Source: Flavobacterium panici (GTDB lineage Bacteria; Bacteroidota; Bacteroidia; Flavobacteriales; Flavobacteriaceae). From it: 64,000 bases of DNA. Each line of letters opens with the position of its first letter. Position 1 is the first letter of the stretch. Location: NCBI RefSeq assembly GCF_903819335.1, contig NZ_CAIJDE010000043.1, forward strand, positions 186,001-250,000. The letters are read 5' to 3'. The notes below the pieces were generated by a model that ran no database searches, was not told the origin of the DNA, and saw only the letters and a list, made by a program, of their open reading frames with translations. This document shows, in pieces, positions 6,922-16,036 of this stretch. The position numbers were made by a program, and so were the translations under genes.

Positions 6922-9195
6922 TTATATAAGTGAATCTTCCGGATTGCACGGAAAATAAATTTTTATATCTGTCCCTACTCCTAATTTTCCCGTTGCATAA
7001 ATATTGCCGCCAACTGTCTGCATAATTTTTTTGCATAAAGCCAAACCTACGCCAGAGCCGCCGTATTCATCCTGATTATGCAGTCTTGTAAAAACTTTAA
7101 AAATTGTTTCGGCATACTGCTGTTCAAAACCAATTCCGTTATCAGAAAAATTAACCCAATGGCAGTAAATTTTATTAGAATGCCCCACCAATTCCGCCTC
7201 TTTTGAAGCCGTGATTTTAATTACCGGCGTTCTTTCCTGCGAAGCGTATTTTAATGAATTTTGAATAATATTAGAAAATAACTGACGCATTAAAAACCCA
7301 ATGGCGTGAACTTCGGGAAGGTTTTCACTTTCTATAACTGCATTCTTCTCAGCGATATTTTCTTTCATCTCTGCTAAAGTAATCTCCAAAATCTGATTCA
7401 GATCAACTTCTTGCAAAGCATCTCTGGTATATTTTATTCGCGTAAACTTTAGGATATCTTCTAGTAAAACCCGCATTCTTGCTGCAGATTTTGATACTCT
7501 TACTAAGGAACTGGAAATGGATTCTAACGGAATAACATCTAATTCTGTCAGCATTTTTGAAGTAATTAACTGAATTTTGCGCAGCGGTTCCTGCAAATCG
7601 TGTGTACTAATCCAGTTGATATTTTCAAGTTCAGCATTGGTTTCGCGCAAAATTTCGCTTTGCGTACGGTATTTTTCTTCCTCTTCACTAAGCATTATCA
7701 TCATCAAATGGTTGTGAAGCGTATGTGCATACTGGGTTGCGGCATTAATTTCGTACTGCTTCCAGATGTTGCTTTGGTTTTTAATAATTTGTTTCCAGAT
7801 ATTAAATGAATTTCTGGGATGCAGGCCGTTGCTGTCTTTTACAATAGCTTTTTCGGGATCGCCTCCCCAATTAATTTCTGAAATTGTTTCGGGCCTGTAC
7901 CAGATTATATGGTTGGCACTGTCGAGAGAATGATAAATAATACCAGCAAAATCAGAGCATTCTTCCATTTCCGGAAAATGGTCCCTTAGCTTATTTGTGC
8001 TAAATGTTTTGTCTGTTGTTTTTTTATTAATCGATTCAATTAAGCTTATAATCTGTTCATTTGATGGCGTTAAACCGTTTTTGTAAATTTTATCTTTTAC
8101 TAAAACAGAAACTCCAGACGCATTACAAATATTCAATAATTGTGGTGACTTGATAATCGTTTCTAATGAATCCTCTGTAAGCGGAAGTTCTAAACCGGAT
8201 AATAATTCGAGTGCCAAAGATGTTTTTCTGGCATTTACATTTTCATCATTTGATTGTCGTATATCGATTTGAGAGGTAATAAACTGCCCCTGAAGTTTTG
8301 CTGCGAGCCTGATTTCCGGCGAAATATTCTTTTTAGAATAATGATGGCAGGCTATTAAGCCCCAAAGTTTGTCCTGATGAATAAGTGAAATCGTTAGTGT
8401 CGCGCCAACGCCCATATTTTTTAAATATTGAACATGAATTGGAGACGTGCTTCTAAGTATCGAAAGGCTTAAATCCAGATTCTTATCTTCTCTGTTATCA
8501 TCAATCGTAAAAATAGGAACGGGTTTATAATCAATATCAACAATTAACCTGAGCTGGTTTTTTATATATAATTCTCTCGCCTGAGGCGGAATATCGGTAT
8601 GCGGATAATGCAAACCTAAAAAAGGTTCAAGGTCTTCCCTGCAGTTTTCGGCAATTACTTCACCATTATACTGTTCATCAAAACGATAAATCATAACACG
8701 GTCATAACCGGTAATTTCGCGCGTTCCCTGCGCAACAAGTGCACACAGGTCTTTAAGAGAACTTGTATTGTTCATTTGGGTTACAAACTGAATAGTCTGC
8801 GTATAAACATCAGCCAGTTTTTCTCTATCGGGAAATTTTGGTTCTGCCTCAAGAACATAAATATCAAAACTCTTGTGAATGCTTAGCTGAAATTGCTTTT
8901 CGAGCAAATTTATTTCAAGTGGAAATACATTCTGAATTTTATCTTCATTTAAATATTCTAAAATCTGCTCCTGCGATTTTGAACCAAAAACTGCTGTTAA
9001 ATCCTTTCCTAATACTTCGGTATGCTGTATATCAATAAATTCAGCAATATTAGCGGTACAAAAATCTATTTTCCAATCGGCATTCAGACCAATTAAAAAA
9101 CCATGTGGCTGTATACTTCCCGGAATATGGATTGGTTCGTGCTCACAGTTGGTTAGTGTAACAATATTGCGATTAACTATATCTTTAATCTTCAT
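6922..9195 (-). CDS. bphP: Bacteriophytochrome histidine kinase
   Basis: A 757-residue red/far-red photoreceptor. The N-terminal PAS domain carries Cys17 in NCEHEPIHIPGSIQPHG, the biliverdin attachment site of bacteriophytochromes. The GAF domain has the DIP motif at 201-203 (PHTDIPP), His254 (SPIHVQYLKNMGV) and His284. The PHY domain has the PRxSF tongue motif at 460-464. A coiled linker leads to a HisKA domain with phospho-acceptor His532 (STHDLQEPL) and a HATPase domain with Asn646, DNGIGF at 685-690 and GGSGVGLAL at 712-720. All parts are intact. The heme oxygenase gene that makes its chromophore lies 5 nt upstream. No response regulator is adjacent, so the output partner is elsewhere. 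Confidence 0.96.
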   Translation of the reverse strand: MKIKDIVNRNIVTLTNCEHEPIHIPGSIQPHGFLIGLNADWKIDFCTANIAEFIDIQHTEVLGKDLTAVFGSKSQEQILEYLNEDKIQNVFPLEINLLEKQFQLSIHKSFDIYVLEAEPKFPDREKLADVYTQTIQFVTQMNNTSSLKDLCALVAQGTREITGYDRVMIYRFDEQYNGEVIAENCREDLEPFLGLHYPHTDIPPQARELYIKNQLRLIVDIDYKPVPIFTIDDNREDKNLDLSLSILRSTSPIHVQYLKNMGVGATLTISLIHQDKLWGLIACHHYSKKNISPEIRLAAKLQGQFITSQIDIRQSNDENVNARKTSLALELLSGLELPLTEDSLETIIKSPQLLNICNASGVSVLVKDKIYKNGLTPSNEQIISLIESINKKTTDKTFSTNKLRDHFPEMEECSDFAGIIYHSLDSANHIIWYRPETISEINWGGDPEKAIVKDSNGLHPRNSFNIWKQIIKNQSNIWKQYEINAATQYAHTLHNHLMMIMLSEEEEKYRTQSEILRETNAELENINWISTHDLQEPLRKIQLITSKMLTELDVIPLESISSSLVRVSKSAARMRVLLEDILKFTRIKYTRDALQEVDLNQILEITLAEMKENIAEKNAVIESENLPEVHAIGFLMRQLFSNIIQNSLKYASQERTPVIKITASKEAELVGHSNKIYCHWVNFSDNGIGFEQQYAETIFKVFTRLHNQDEYGGSGVGLALCKKIMQTVGGNIYATGKLGVGTDIKIYFPCNPEDSLI

Positions 9196-9200
9196 TTTCT

Positions 9201-9797
9201 TTATGCCTTCTCAAAGTGATTGTAAATACTATCAAAAGCATATATAGCTCCTTTTATGATATCGTCTGCACAATTATAATCTTGTTCATATTCAGCAAGT
9301 ACATTTAGAAAATTTTTCCAGTAGCTGCCTGTTTTGTCTCCGTAACCTTTAAAATACGATACACCCAGATCGTTAGAGAGCTGCGGGTTAAGTACAATGT
9401 TTTTTAGTATAAATCTTCCGCCTAAACTTGAACCTTCAATAACATACAAAACGCCCAGCGCAAAAGGAACTGTCATTTCTGAACGATCAAAAACCTTTGC
9501 CGATCCTGTTTTTTGGTGATGAAGGAAAAGAAAATCTTCTTCAATAAGATGTGTTTTTTTTCTTTGTTCTAAATCTTCAACAATACCAGAAAGTAAGGGA
9601 TATATTGTGTCTTCCGTATTTTTATGAACGTCATGCATTAAACTCAAATATTGAATATAATCTTCGATTTTCATCTCTGGAGACAAAATAGAAGCTGACA
9701 CCGGAAGGCTTTCTAATTTTTTATGAGAAGTAGCGGTTTGTGTTTTTATATCCGTCAGAAATTCTGAAGAAAGCAAAGAAGCGGGGTTTGTGTTCAT
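9201..9797 (-). CDS. bphO: Biliverdin-producing heme oxygenase
   Basis: A 198-residue protein of the bacterial heme oxygenase fold. His25 in TATSHKKLESL is the likely proximal heme ligand, and VLYVIEGSSLGGRFI near residue 110-125 is the distal helix with its flexible Gly-Ser-Ser-Leu-Gly-Gly. It cleaves heme to biliverdin, iron and CO. The gene directly precedes bphP with a 5-nt gap, the classic bphO-bphP operon that supplies the bilin. A TAnnTTTG -7 box (TAAATTTG) lies at 9855-9848. Confidence 0.93.
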   Translation of the reverse strand: MNTNPASLLSSEFLTDIKTQTATSHKKLESLPVSASILSPEMKIEDYIQYLSLMHDVHKNTEDTIYPLLSGIVEDLEQRKKTHLIEEDFLFLHHQKTGSAKVFDRSEMTVPFALGVLYVIEGSSLGGRFILKNIVLNPQLSNDLGVSYFKGYGDKTGSYWKNFLNVLAEYEQDYNCADDIIKGAIYAFDSIYNHFEKA

Positions 9798-9928
9798 TGT
9801 AGGTAATGTTATGCTGTTAGGAGAATCTTTTTATTTCTCACTAAAAACAAATTTATAAAAAAACATTGCCAATTTTTTAAAAAATCTATTACAATTTCTT
9901 TTTAATTGCGTTATTTCTTTTTCAAATA

Positions 9929-10567
9929 TTAAAATTTAAAAATTTCTTTAAGTTCTATTATTTTCTTTCCCGCTGGAAGTATTTTTGGGGCCTTCACTAA
10001 TTTCTGTGCCAAAAGCTGTGTTTCAAGCGGTTTAAACTTGGTAAGGATGCCAATTGAATTGAGGAAATTGAAAAGTTTAACCGAAATTTTTTCGCCCAGT
10101 CGGTCAGTATCTTCACGTACCAAAGGTCCCGGTCTAAAAATAATATACTGCTCAAAATTAAGTTCGGCGATATAATCTTCCAGCTTTCCTTTCATTTTAG
10201 AGTAAAAAACACTACTTGTCGCAGAAGCTCCGTAAGAAGAAACGAGTACAAAAGATTTTACTCCATTTTGTTTCGCCGCAACGGCAAATGCAGCCGGAAT
10301 ATCAAAATCTATCTTCCATTGTTTTTCTTTAGATCCTGCAGCTTTTAAAGTTGTTCCGAGGCAGGAAAACAAAACACCTCCGTTTATCTGATCTTTAAAG
10401 GATTCAATATCATCAAAATTGACAATGTGTTCTGTTAATTTAGGATGTTCTTTGCCCGAAGGTTTTCTAACAAAAGTTACGACAGAAGAATAATCATTAT
10501 CCTTGAGCAGTTCTTCTACCAAAAATTTCCCGGTTGAGCCTGTAGCCCCAATTACCAATGCTTTCAT
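9929..10567 (-). CDS. NAD(P)-binding Rossmann-fold oxidoreductase
   Basis: A 212-residue protein with an N-terminal dinucleotide motif GATGSTGKFLVEELL at 7-21, typical of atypical SDR/NmrA/HTATIP2-type proteins. It has VSSYGAS in the position of the catalytic Ser strand but no clear YxxxK, so it may be a sensor or a reductase. It is transcribed away from the SDR gene at 10725, and the 157-nt gap holds two direct repeats that could control both. Confidence 0.8.
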   Translation of the reverse strand: MKALVIGATGSTGKFLVEELLKDNDYSSVVTFVRKPSGKEHPKLTEHIVNFDDIESFKDQINGGVLFSCLGTTLKAAGSKEKQWKIDFDIPAAFAVAAKQNGVKSFVLVSSYGASATSSVFYSKMKGKLEDYIAELNFEQYIIFRPGPLVREDTDRLGEKISVKLFNFLNSIGILTKFKPLETQLLAQKLVKAPKILPAGKKIIELKEIFKF

Positions 10568-10633
10568 AAATTCAGGTTTAATTGACTGGTTGTACAGCGT
10601 TAAAGATACTTAAAAACAATGAATTGAAAATGA

Positions 10634-10697
10634 CGTTTTAAACAAAGTAAATTGGCGTTTTAAACAAAATCGAAAGTTTTGCTTCTCTATAATTTTG
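10634..10697 (+). promoter_or_regulatory. Direct-repeat operator and -7 box of the SDR gene
   Basis: The 13-mer CGTTTTAAACAAA occurs at 10634-10646 and again at 10656-10668, an exact 22-bp step (about two helical turns), a pattern typical of AraC-family sites. The -7 box TAATTTTG is at 10690-10697 and lacks a TTTG at the usual -33 distance, as expected for an activator-dependent promoter. The AraC gene at 11828 is the obvious candidate regulator. Confidence 0.6.
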
Positions 10698-10724
10698 CTT
10701 CATAACAATTAAACATTTATAAAA

Positions 10725-11744
10725 ATGAAAACAAATAATTATCAGGGAGCATTACAAATCCCTTTACAATCAGGATTTAATGCAAAATCAACTGCTGCAG
10801 ATGTAATTAAAGGAATTGACCTAACAGGAAAAATTGCTATTGTAACGGGCGGACACACGGGCATTGGTTTAGAAACTACTAAAACACTTGTAAATGCCGG
10901 AGCAACTGTAATTGTGGCGGCGAGAGATATTGCAAAAGCGCAAAAAAATCTTGACGGAATTGCCAATGTAGAGTTAGAAGCTTTAGATTTTATGAATCCG
11001 AATTCTATAGATTCGTTTGCATCAAAATTCCTTTCTTCAGGAAGACCGCTTCATCTTCTTATTAATAACGCAGGAATTATGTGGGTTCCGTTACGCAGAG
11101 ACGATCGTGGTTACGAATCGCAATTGGTAACCAATTATTTGGGACAGTTTCAGCTTACAGCAAAATTATTTCCGGCGTTAAAAAAAGCAAATGGCACGAG
11201 AGTCATAAATGTATCTTCATACGGTCATCAAATGGCGCCGTTTAATTTTGACGATCCTAATTTTCTTCACCGTGAATATCATACTTTGCAAGGTTACGGA
11301 CAATCAAAAACGGCCTGTAATTTATTTGCTTTAGAACTGGACAATCGTGCAAAAGAGTTTAATGTAAGAGCTTATTCCCTGCATCCGGGAAGTGTTTTGG
11401 GAACTGATTTAGGAAGAGATGAACCTATTGAATTATTCAAACAAATAGGAACGCATGATCAGGACGGGAATTTAAAACCAGAAGTTGCTGTTTTATTAAA
11501 AAACGTACATCAAGGCGCTGCAACTACGGTTTGGTGCGCTGTAAGTCCTTTATTGAACAATATTGGCGGTGTTTATTGTGAAGATGCTGATGTTGCCCGA
11601 TTAGATCTTGGAGAAGTCGAACACAAATTTGATGATCCTTCAACTATATTTGGCGTTCAGCCTTATGCTTTAGATCAGGATAATGCAAAAAGGCTTTGGG
11701 ATTTAAGCGAACGTTTATTAGGAATGTCATTTGACGTTATTTAA
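10725..11744 (+). CDS. SDR family NAD(P)-dependent oxidoreductase
   Basis: A 339-residue classical short-chain dehydrogenase, closest in pattern to retinol dehydrogenase/WWOX-like proteins. The cofactor motif is TGGHTGIG at 41-48, NNAG at 114-117, the catalytic Ser at 164/165 (NVSSYG) and Tyr191-x-x-x-Lys195. The N-terminal 30 residues precede the fold without a signal peptide. The AraC regulator gene follows 83 nt downstream and a direct-repeat operator lies upstream, so this is likely an inducible enzyme. Substrate unknown. Confidence 0.92.
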   Translation: MKTNNYQGALQIPLQSGFNAKSTAADVIKGIDLTGKIAIVTGGHTGIGLETTKTLVNAGATVIVAARDIAKAQKNLDGIANVELEALDFMNPNSIDSFASKFLSSGRPLHLLINNAGIMWVPLRRDDRGYESQLVTNYLGQFQLTAKLFPALKKANGTRVINVSSYGHQMAPFNFDDPNFLHREYHTLQGYGQSKTACNLFALELDNRAKEFNVRAYSLHPGSVLGTDLGRDEPIELFKQIGTHDQDGNLKPEVAVLLKNVHQGAATTVWCAVSPLLNNIGGVYCEDADVARLDLGEVEHKFDDPSTIFGVQPYALDQDNAKRLWDLSERLLGMSFDVI

Positions 11745-11827
11745 TCAGGATTTAGAAAATAATATACCGTCAGGATTTTTATCTTTGATAATCGAAGAAA
11801 AAGCCTGGCGGTTAAAACAGTTGTAAA

Positions 11828-12640
11828 ATGGAACATATATCAAAATATTTAACTCCTGAGATCAAACTTTCTTGTTATGAAGATAAGTTCTTCAAATCTG
11901 ATTTGGTTTTTGATGATCATATGCTGATTTGGTTTATTTCCGGAGAAACCAAAATCATACAAACCGATGCCGTTTTTACTTTTAAAGCCGGAGATATTTT
12001 CCTTATTCCCAGAAATTTACTGGCAACTATTATCAATTATCCCAAAAATGGACAGCCGCATAAAACGGTTGTTATGCATCTTTCGGTAAAACGTTTAAAA
12101 GAGTTTTATAAGAATGTAGATTTAAGCGCCAAAACAACTTCTGAACAAAAAATCATTTCTTACAGCAATCATCCGTTGTTAGAAAGCTGTCTGGCTTCCT
12201 TAATGCCTTATTTTGATATTGAAGGCGATTTTCCAGAAGATATTGCTTCTTTAAAAATAACCGAAGCGATCACTATTTTAAGAACAATCGACAAAAGAAT
12301 TGATGCTGTTTTAGCAAGCTTTGACGAACCGGGAAAAATTGATTTGATCGATTTTATGCAGCGTAATTTTATGTTTAATATGCCAATGGAAAAATTGGGT
12401 TATTTAACAGGCCGCAGTTTATCTACTTTTAATCGCGATTTTAAAAAGTACTTTAATACAACTCCTCAAAAATGGCTTACTAAAAAAAGGCTTGAATTAG
12501 CACATTATCATTTGGCAGAGAATAAAAAAAAGCCAACCGAAATATATTACGAAGTTGGTTTTGAAAATCTTTCCCATTTCTCTTTTGCGTTCAAAAAACA
12601 ATTTGGTTATTCACCAACAGCATTAGCCAGTATTGAATAA
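11828..12640 (+). CDS. AraC family transcriptional regulator
   Basis: A 270-residue protein with a cupin-like N-terminal sensor (FKAGDIFLIPRN near 45-60) and a C-terminal pair of helix-turn-helix motifs at about 180-268, ending with the family signature YEVGFENLSHFSFAFKKQFGYSP. A -7 box TATCTTTG is at 11780-11787, framed by an imperfect inverted repeat ACCGTCAGG (11766-11774) and CCTGGCGGT (11804-11812) that may be an autoregulatory site. It probably controls the SDR gene and perhaps the divergent Rossmann protein. Its stop is 1 nt from the convergent lipoprotein stop. Confidence 0.92.
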   Translation: MEHISKYLTPEIKLSCYEDKFFKSDLVFDDHMLIWFISGETKIIQTDAVFTFKAGDIFLIPRNLLATIINYPKNGQPHKTVVMHLSVKRLKEFYKNVDLSAKTTSEQKIISYSNHPLLESCLASLMPYFDIEGDFPEDIASLKITEAITILRTIDKRIDAVLASFDEPGKIDLIDFMQRNFMFNMPMEKLGYLTGRSLSTFNRDFKKYFNTTPQKWLTKKRLELAHYHLAENKKKPTEIYYEVGFENLSHFSFAFKKQFGYSPTALASIE

Positions 12641-12641
12641 A

Positions 12642-13010
12642 TTATTTTCTTGGTTTTATTCTAACCGAATCTTTATCAATATTTTGCTTTTTTGAAGAGC
12701 TGGTATAAGTAGCACCATCCTGAGCATCTTCGCCTGGTCCTATTCCCGTTCCGGTTCCGCCTTTTGCAGTACCTTCTTTTCCTAAGTCTTTATTGGTCGT
12801 CGAACTTGCAGCGCCTGTAATTGGCTTGCCCGTACTTTTATTCGTTCCGGTTTCATTTGTACCTGTACTGTCTACAGGCTTTTTTGTACTGTCTGTTACA
12901 GTGGTGGTTTCAATTTCATCACTGTAGCCATCCTGATTATTTTTACATGAAAATAAAACTGTAATCAGAATAAAGAGTAAGGCTATATTTGATTTAAAAA
13001 ATGATTTCAT
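12642..13010 (-). CDS. Small Thr/Gly-rich lipoprotein
   Basis: A 122-residue protein with a lipoprotein signal ending LFSC (Cys22). The rest is low complexity: Thr, Ser, Gly, Lys and Asp in a linker-like run (ETTTVTDSTKKP, GTGTGIGPGEDA) ending in a basic KPRK. No domain is recognisable. Together with 2507-2737 it is one of two such proteins in the window. It lies 30 nt downstream of the PPC-domain gene on the same strand and may share its transcript. Confidence 0.75.
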   Translation of the reverse strand: MKSFFKSNIALLFILITVLFSCKNNQDGYSDEIETTTVTDSTKKPVDSTGTNETGTNKSTGKPITGAASSTTNKDLGKEGTAKGGTGTGIGPGEDAQDGATYTSSSKKQNIDKDSVRIKPRK

Positions 13011-13040
13011 AATTATAATTTTAGTTTGTAAACTTTAAAT

Positions 13041-13562
13041 TTATTTTATGCACGGAAGCTGTAATACATTAGCATTCAAAGGCTGTTCTATTTTTCTTTC
13101 GAGTTTTTCACTATTCACCGTTATATAAATTTCCATAGAACCTGTTCCAACTTTCAGCGCAAGAATATGTCCGCCATAAGCATCAAATTTATCATCTGTG
13201 GCAACTCCGTGAATGTGCAGGGATGGTTTTCCTTCATTCCATGCAATCGAGCCCGTTAAACTTCCCATTTCGACTTTATTGAATGTTTTAGGATTAAATT
13301 TCTTTTGATTAAAATCGTAAAATCCAAAAGTAACTTCCTGCGCAAAACCAATTCCGCTAAAGTTTGCCGAAGGAACCTGCTGTTCTTTTGCTAAGTTTTC
13401 AATCAAGCTGAGTACATTATCTCCCTCACGCAAAACCATCAAATAACCATAAGTCGTTTTGGTATAACGGCATTTTTCATTGTCATTTTTTTGCTGCGCC
13501 TGCACACTTACAGCCATACATAAAAATGCTCCAAATACTATTTTTCTAAATGATAAATGCAT
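13041..13562 (-). CDS. Exported PPC (DUF296) domain protein
   Basis: A 173-residue protein with a signal peptide (about 1-22, VSVQAQ) followed by a PPC/DUF296 domain: LMVLREGDNVLSLIENLAKE, a SGIGFAQEVTFGFYD strand, and the zinc site His116, His118 and His132 (HIHG ... YGGHI). In plants this domain joins AT-hooks, but bacterial stand-alone members are trimeric proteins of unknown function. Export is notable because it excludes DNA binding. The catalytic-looking His triad is intact. Confidence 0.85.
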   Translation of the reverse strand: MHLSFRKIVFGAFLCMAVSVQAQQKNDNEKCRYTKTTYGYLMVLREGDNVLSLIENLAKEQQVPSANFSGIGFAQEVTFGFYDFNQKKFNPKTFNKVEMGSLTGSIAWNEGKPSLHIHGVATDDKFDAYGGHILALKVGTGSMEIYITVNSEKLERKIEQPLNANVLQLPCIK

Positions 13563-13763
13563 CTCCTGAATATTAAATAATTACAATTTTAAAATTACCC
13601 AGATATGTAAACAAATCTTTACACTATTTCGATACGATTATTACAAAACTTCTACATCTTGCTATTTAATTACTTTTTTGGGCAATAAATGCCTTAATCA
13701 ATTGTTATAAATAGATATTTAGAAGTCAAAATTGCTTCTATACATTTCAAAATAAATTTAAGT

Positions 13764-14354
13764 ATGAAAAGAATATTGTTTTTAATTATAATCGTTACTT
13801 CACTTCAAGCTTATTCTCAGGGAGAAGTTAAAGGGAAATATCAGCCTATTCAATCTAAAACTCCGGAAACTAAAGAAGTTATTCCGCCAACGGAAACGCC
13901 GCCGCCGGATGAACCTACTCTTGCAAAAGATCCGATTGTTTTAAAAATAAACCCGGAGGAACTTTTTAAGGACAACACGCTTTATAAAAGAGAGGCAAAT
14001 GTTGAAGGTATTTTTTACAGAAGAAATGAATATTTAGGTGGTTTTGTAACCAAATCAACAACCTCAACCATTCGTTATCGTGATGCTGCTTTTGTTGACG
14101 GTGATAAAATTAGAGTATATCTTAATGATAAAGTGATAGAACCGGAAGTTAGTCTGGTAGGAGAATTTAAAGGATTTAAAATAAACCTGGTAAAAGGAAT
14201 GAACAAAATTGATTTTGAAGCTTTAAACGAAGGCTCAGCATCACCAAACACAGCCGAATTTCAGGTTTATGACGACAACGGAAAAGTGATTGAAGCCAGC
14301 CAATGGAATGTTGGAACTGGATATAAAGCTGTTATTATTTTATATAAAGACTAA
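13764..14354 (+). CDS. Secreted hypothetical protein with Pro/Thr-rich linker
   Basis: A 196-residue protein with a signal peptide (about 1-18, LQAYSQ). Residues 30-55 form a Pro/Thr/Glu linker (ETPPPDEPT), then about 140 residues of predicted beta structure with alternating hydrophobic strands (SLVGEFKGFKINLVKGMNKIDFEALN). The composition suggests a small beta-sandwich protein, perhaps attached to the cell surface; I do not recognise the family. A bidirectional terminator follows. Confidence 0.75.
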   Translation: MKRILFLIIIVTSLQAYSQGEVKGKYQPIQSKTPETKEVIPPTETPPPDEPTLAKDPIVLKINPEELFKDNTLYKREANVEGIFYRRNEYLGGFVTKSTTSTIRYRDAAFVDGDKIRVYLNDKVIEPEVSLVGEFKGFKINLVKGMNKIDFEALNEGSASPNTAEFQVYDDNGKVIEASQWNVGTGYKAVIILYKD

Positions 14355-14373
14355 ATTTGACTATTAATTCAAA

Positions 14374-14405
14374 AAAAAGCCTGTAGAGAAATCTACAGGC
14401 TTTTT
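14374..14405. terminator. Bidirectional rho-independent terminator
   Basis: A 14-bp perfect stem, AAAAAGCCTGTAGA / TCTACAGGCTTTTT, with a GAAA tetraloop and T runs in both directions, lies between two convergent genes. Confidence 0.9.
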
Positions 14406-14449
14406 ACTTTTTACTATTCACTGATCACTAGCTAACTGATCACTGACCA

Positions 14450-15220
14450 CTACTCATTCTTTCTTCCATACATCAAAATCCTCTTAAAAGAATAAATAGC
14501 CGGAAGTTTAGGAAAATTTACTGCAATTCTCTCTTTATATGTTTTAATGAAAAGTTCTTTTTGTTCGCCTTCAAGCCTTTCTATATAAGGAATTAATGCC
14601 GAACCCGAAATAAAATTATAAAGCGTTTCGTGATCATCAGCAATAATGGGATACACTTTCTGGAGGATTTCAATGTCCTTGAGACCTCCGTCAAAAAGTA
14701 TTTGGGCATATTCATCAAGACTTAAAACAGGAGAATCTCTTTTATAGCCTTTTAAATACGATTTAAACGGTTCTTCATCAATAAGGTCAGAAAGGATTTT
14801 ATTGAGTTTATTTTCTGGCTGAACAGGCATTTGTACGGCAAACTGTCCGTCTTTATTCAATAATTTCAATAAATTTGAAAATAAACTTTCATGATCGTTT
14901 GACCATTGTAAAGCTGCATTGCTAAAAATCAAATCCCATTTTTCTCCTGAATGTATGGTTTCTTCTGTAGTTGCTTTTTTAAAATGGAGATTATCCGTTT
15001 CTAAGGATTTTGATTTCTCCAGCATTTCTGCAGAAGAATCTATGCCAAGAAAATGAGCCTCTTTAAATTTATCTGCCAAAATAGAAGTTTGTTCTCCCGT
15101 ACCACATCCTAAATCAATAGCATTCATTCCGTTTTTGGGTTGTATAAATTCAATTAAATCATAAAACGGTTTGTATCGAATATCTTTAAACTTATTATAA
15201 ACATCTGGATTCCAAGGCAT
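14450..15220 (-). CDS. SAM-dependent methyltransferase, trans-aconitate methyltransferase-like
   Basis: A 256-residue class I methyltransferase starting MPWNPDVYNKF, the same opening as Tam-type enzymes (xxWNPxxY); a 15-residue longer frame is less likely. SAM motif I is AIDLGCGTGEQ at about 34-44, followed by GIDSSAEML. NAALQW at about 102-107 matches the Tam post-motif pattern SNAALQW. The expected reaction is methylation of a carboxylate such as trans-aconitate, but substrate cannot be proved by sequence. Convergent with the upstream secreted protein and divergent from TetR. Confidence 0.85.
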   Translation of the reverse strand: MPWNPDVYNKFKDIRYKPFYDLIEFIQPKNGMNAIDLGCGTGEQTSILADKFKEAHFLGIDSSAEMLEKSKSLETDNLHFKKATTEETIHSGEKWDLIFSNAALQWSNDHESLFSNLLKLLNKDGQFAVQMPVQPENKLNKILSDLIDEEPFKSYLKGYKRDSPVLSLDEYAQILFDGGLKDIEILQKVYPIIADDHETLYNFISGSALIPYIERLEGEQKELFIKTYKERIAVNFPKLPAIYSFKRILMYGRKNE

Positions 15221-15365
15221 ATTTTGATTTTTTAAATTAAAAATAAGGGAACTGTAAATTCGCATTTTGCAAGAAATACTAAGATACTAAATTTCAATTT
15301 TTGCAGATTAAAACCAACTCACAATAATCTCATAAAAAAAATAATTACATAAATCGCTTTAAAAT

Positions 15366-15387
15366 TATACCGATTGGTATATATTTG
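15366..15387 (+). promoter_or_regulatory. TetR operator 1 with -7 box
   Basis: The 16-mer TATACCGATTGGTATA at 15366-15381 (dyad TATACC/GGTATA) overlaps the -7 box TATATTTG at 15380-15387 of the tetR promoter. The identical 16-mer recurs at 16037. Binding here would block the polymerase, so autorepression is expected. Confidence 0.75.
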
Positions 15388-15407
15388 TATAACTAAATCA
15401 TTTCAAG

Positions 15408-15998
15408 ATGAGTAAAGCAGAAAAAACTAAGCAATTTATAATAGAAAAAACCGCTCCAATCTTTAATACAAAGGGTTACAGCGGTACATCTATAAATGAT
15501 ATAACAACGGCAACAGGTCTTACCAAAGGAAGTATTTACGGTAATTTTGAGAATAAAGATGAAGTTGCTATTGCTTCTTTTAAGTTTAATGTGAAAAAGC
15601 TTCACGATGTTTTAAGCCGGGAAATCGAAAAACAAAGAACTTTTAAAGAAAAATTGCTAGTTTATCCACGTGTTTATGCCAAATACCCAAGTCTGGATGT
15701 AACTATTGGAGGATGTCCTATTTTGAATACTGCCATAGAATCTGACGATACGCATCCGGTTCTTAAAAAATATGCCGAAAGAACGCTGTTGTATTGGAAA
15801 GACAAACTAATGTACCTCATCGATCAGGGTATAAATGCCGGAGAATTTAAAGCAAAATCAATTAATGTTGAAAACACAGCTTTAACCATAATTGCATTGA
15901 TTGAGGGAGGCATGATGATAAGCAAATTAACGGGAAGTGACACTGATTTATCTGCTATAATGCTTTCGCTTAACAAAATTATCGACGACTTAGAATAA
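15408..15998 (+). CDS. TetR/AcrR family transcriptional repressor
   Basis: A 196-residue regulator. The N-terminal helix-turn-helix is at about 8-52 (TSINDITTATGLTKGSIYGNFENKDEV). The C-terminal ligand domain contains GGCPILNTAIE and resembles the group that senses electrophiles or quinones, with a Cys at about 105 that could react. The gene is followed 79 nt later by a thioesterase gene, and both starts are preceded by the same 16-bp operator, so it very probably represses itself and the thioesterase. Confidence 0.93.
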   Translation: MSKAEKTKQFIIEKTAPIFNTKGYSGTSINDITTATGLTKGSIYGNFENKDEVAIASFKFNVKKLHDVLSREIEKQRTFKEKLLVYPRVYAKYPSLDVTIGGCPILNTAIESDDTHPVLKKYAERTLLYWKDKLMYLIDQGINAGEFKAKSINVENTALTIIALIEGGMMISKLTGSDTDLSAIMLSLNKIIDDLE

Positions 15999-16036
15999 AG
16001 CAATAATCTACCGATTGCTTTTTTTACATACAAAAA

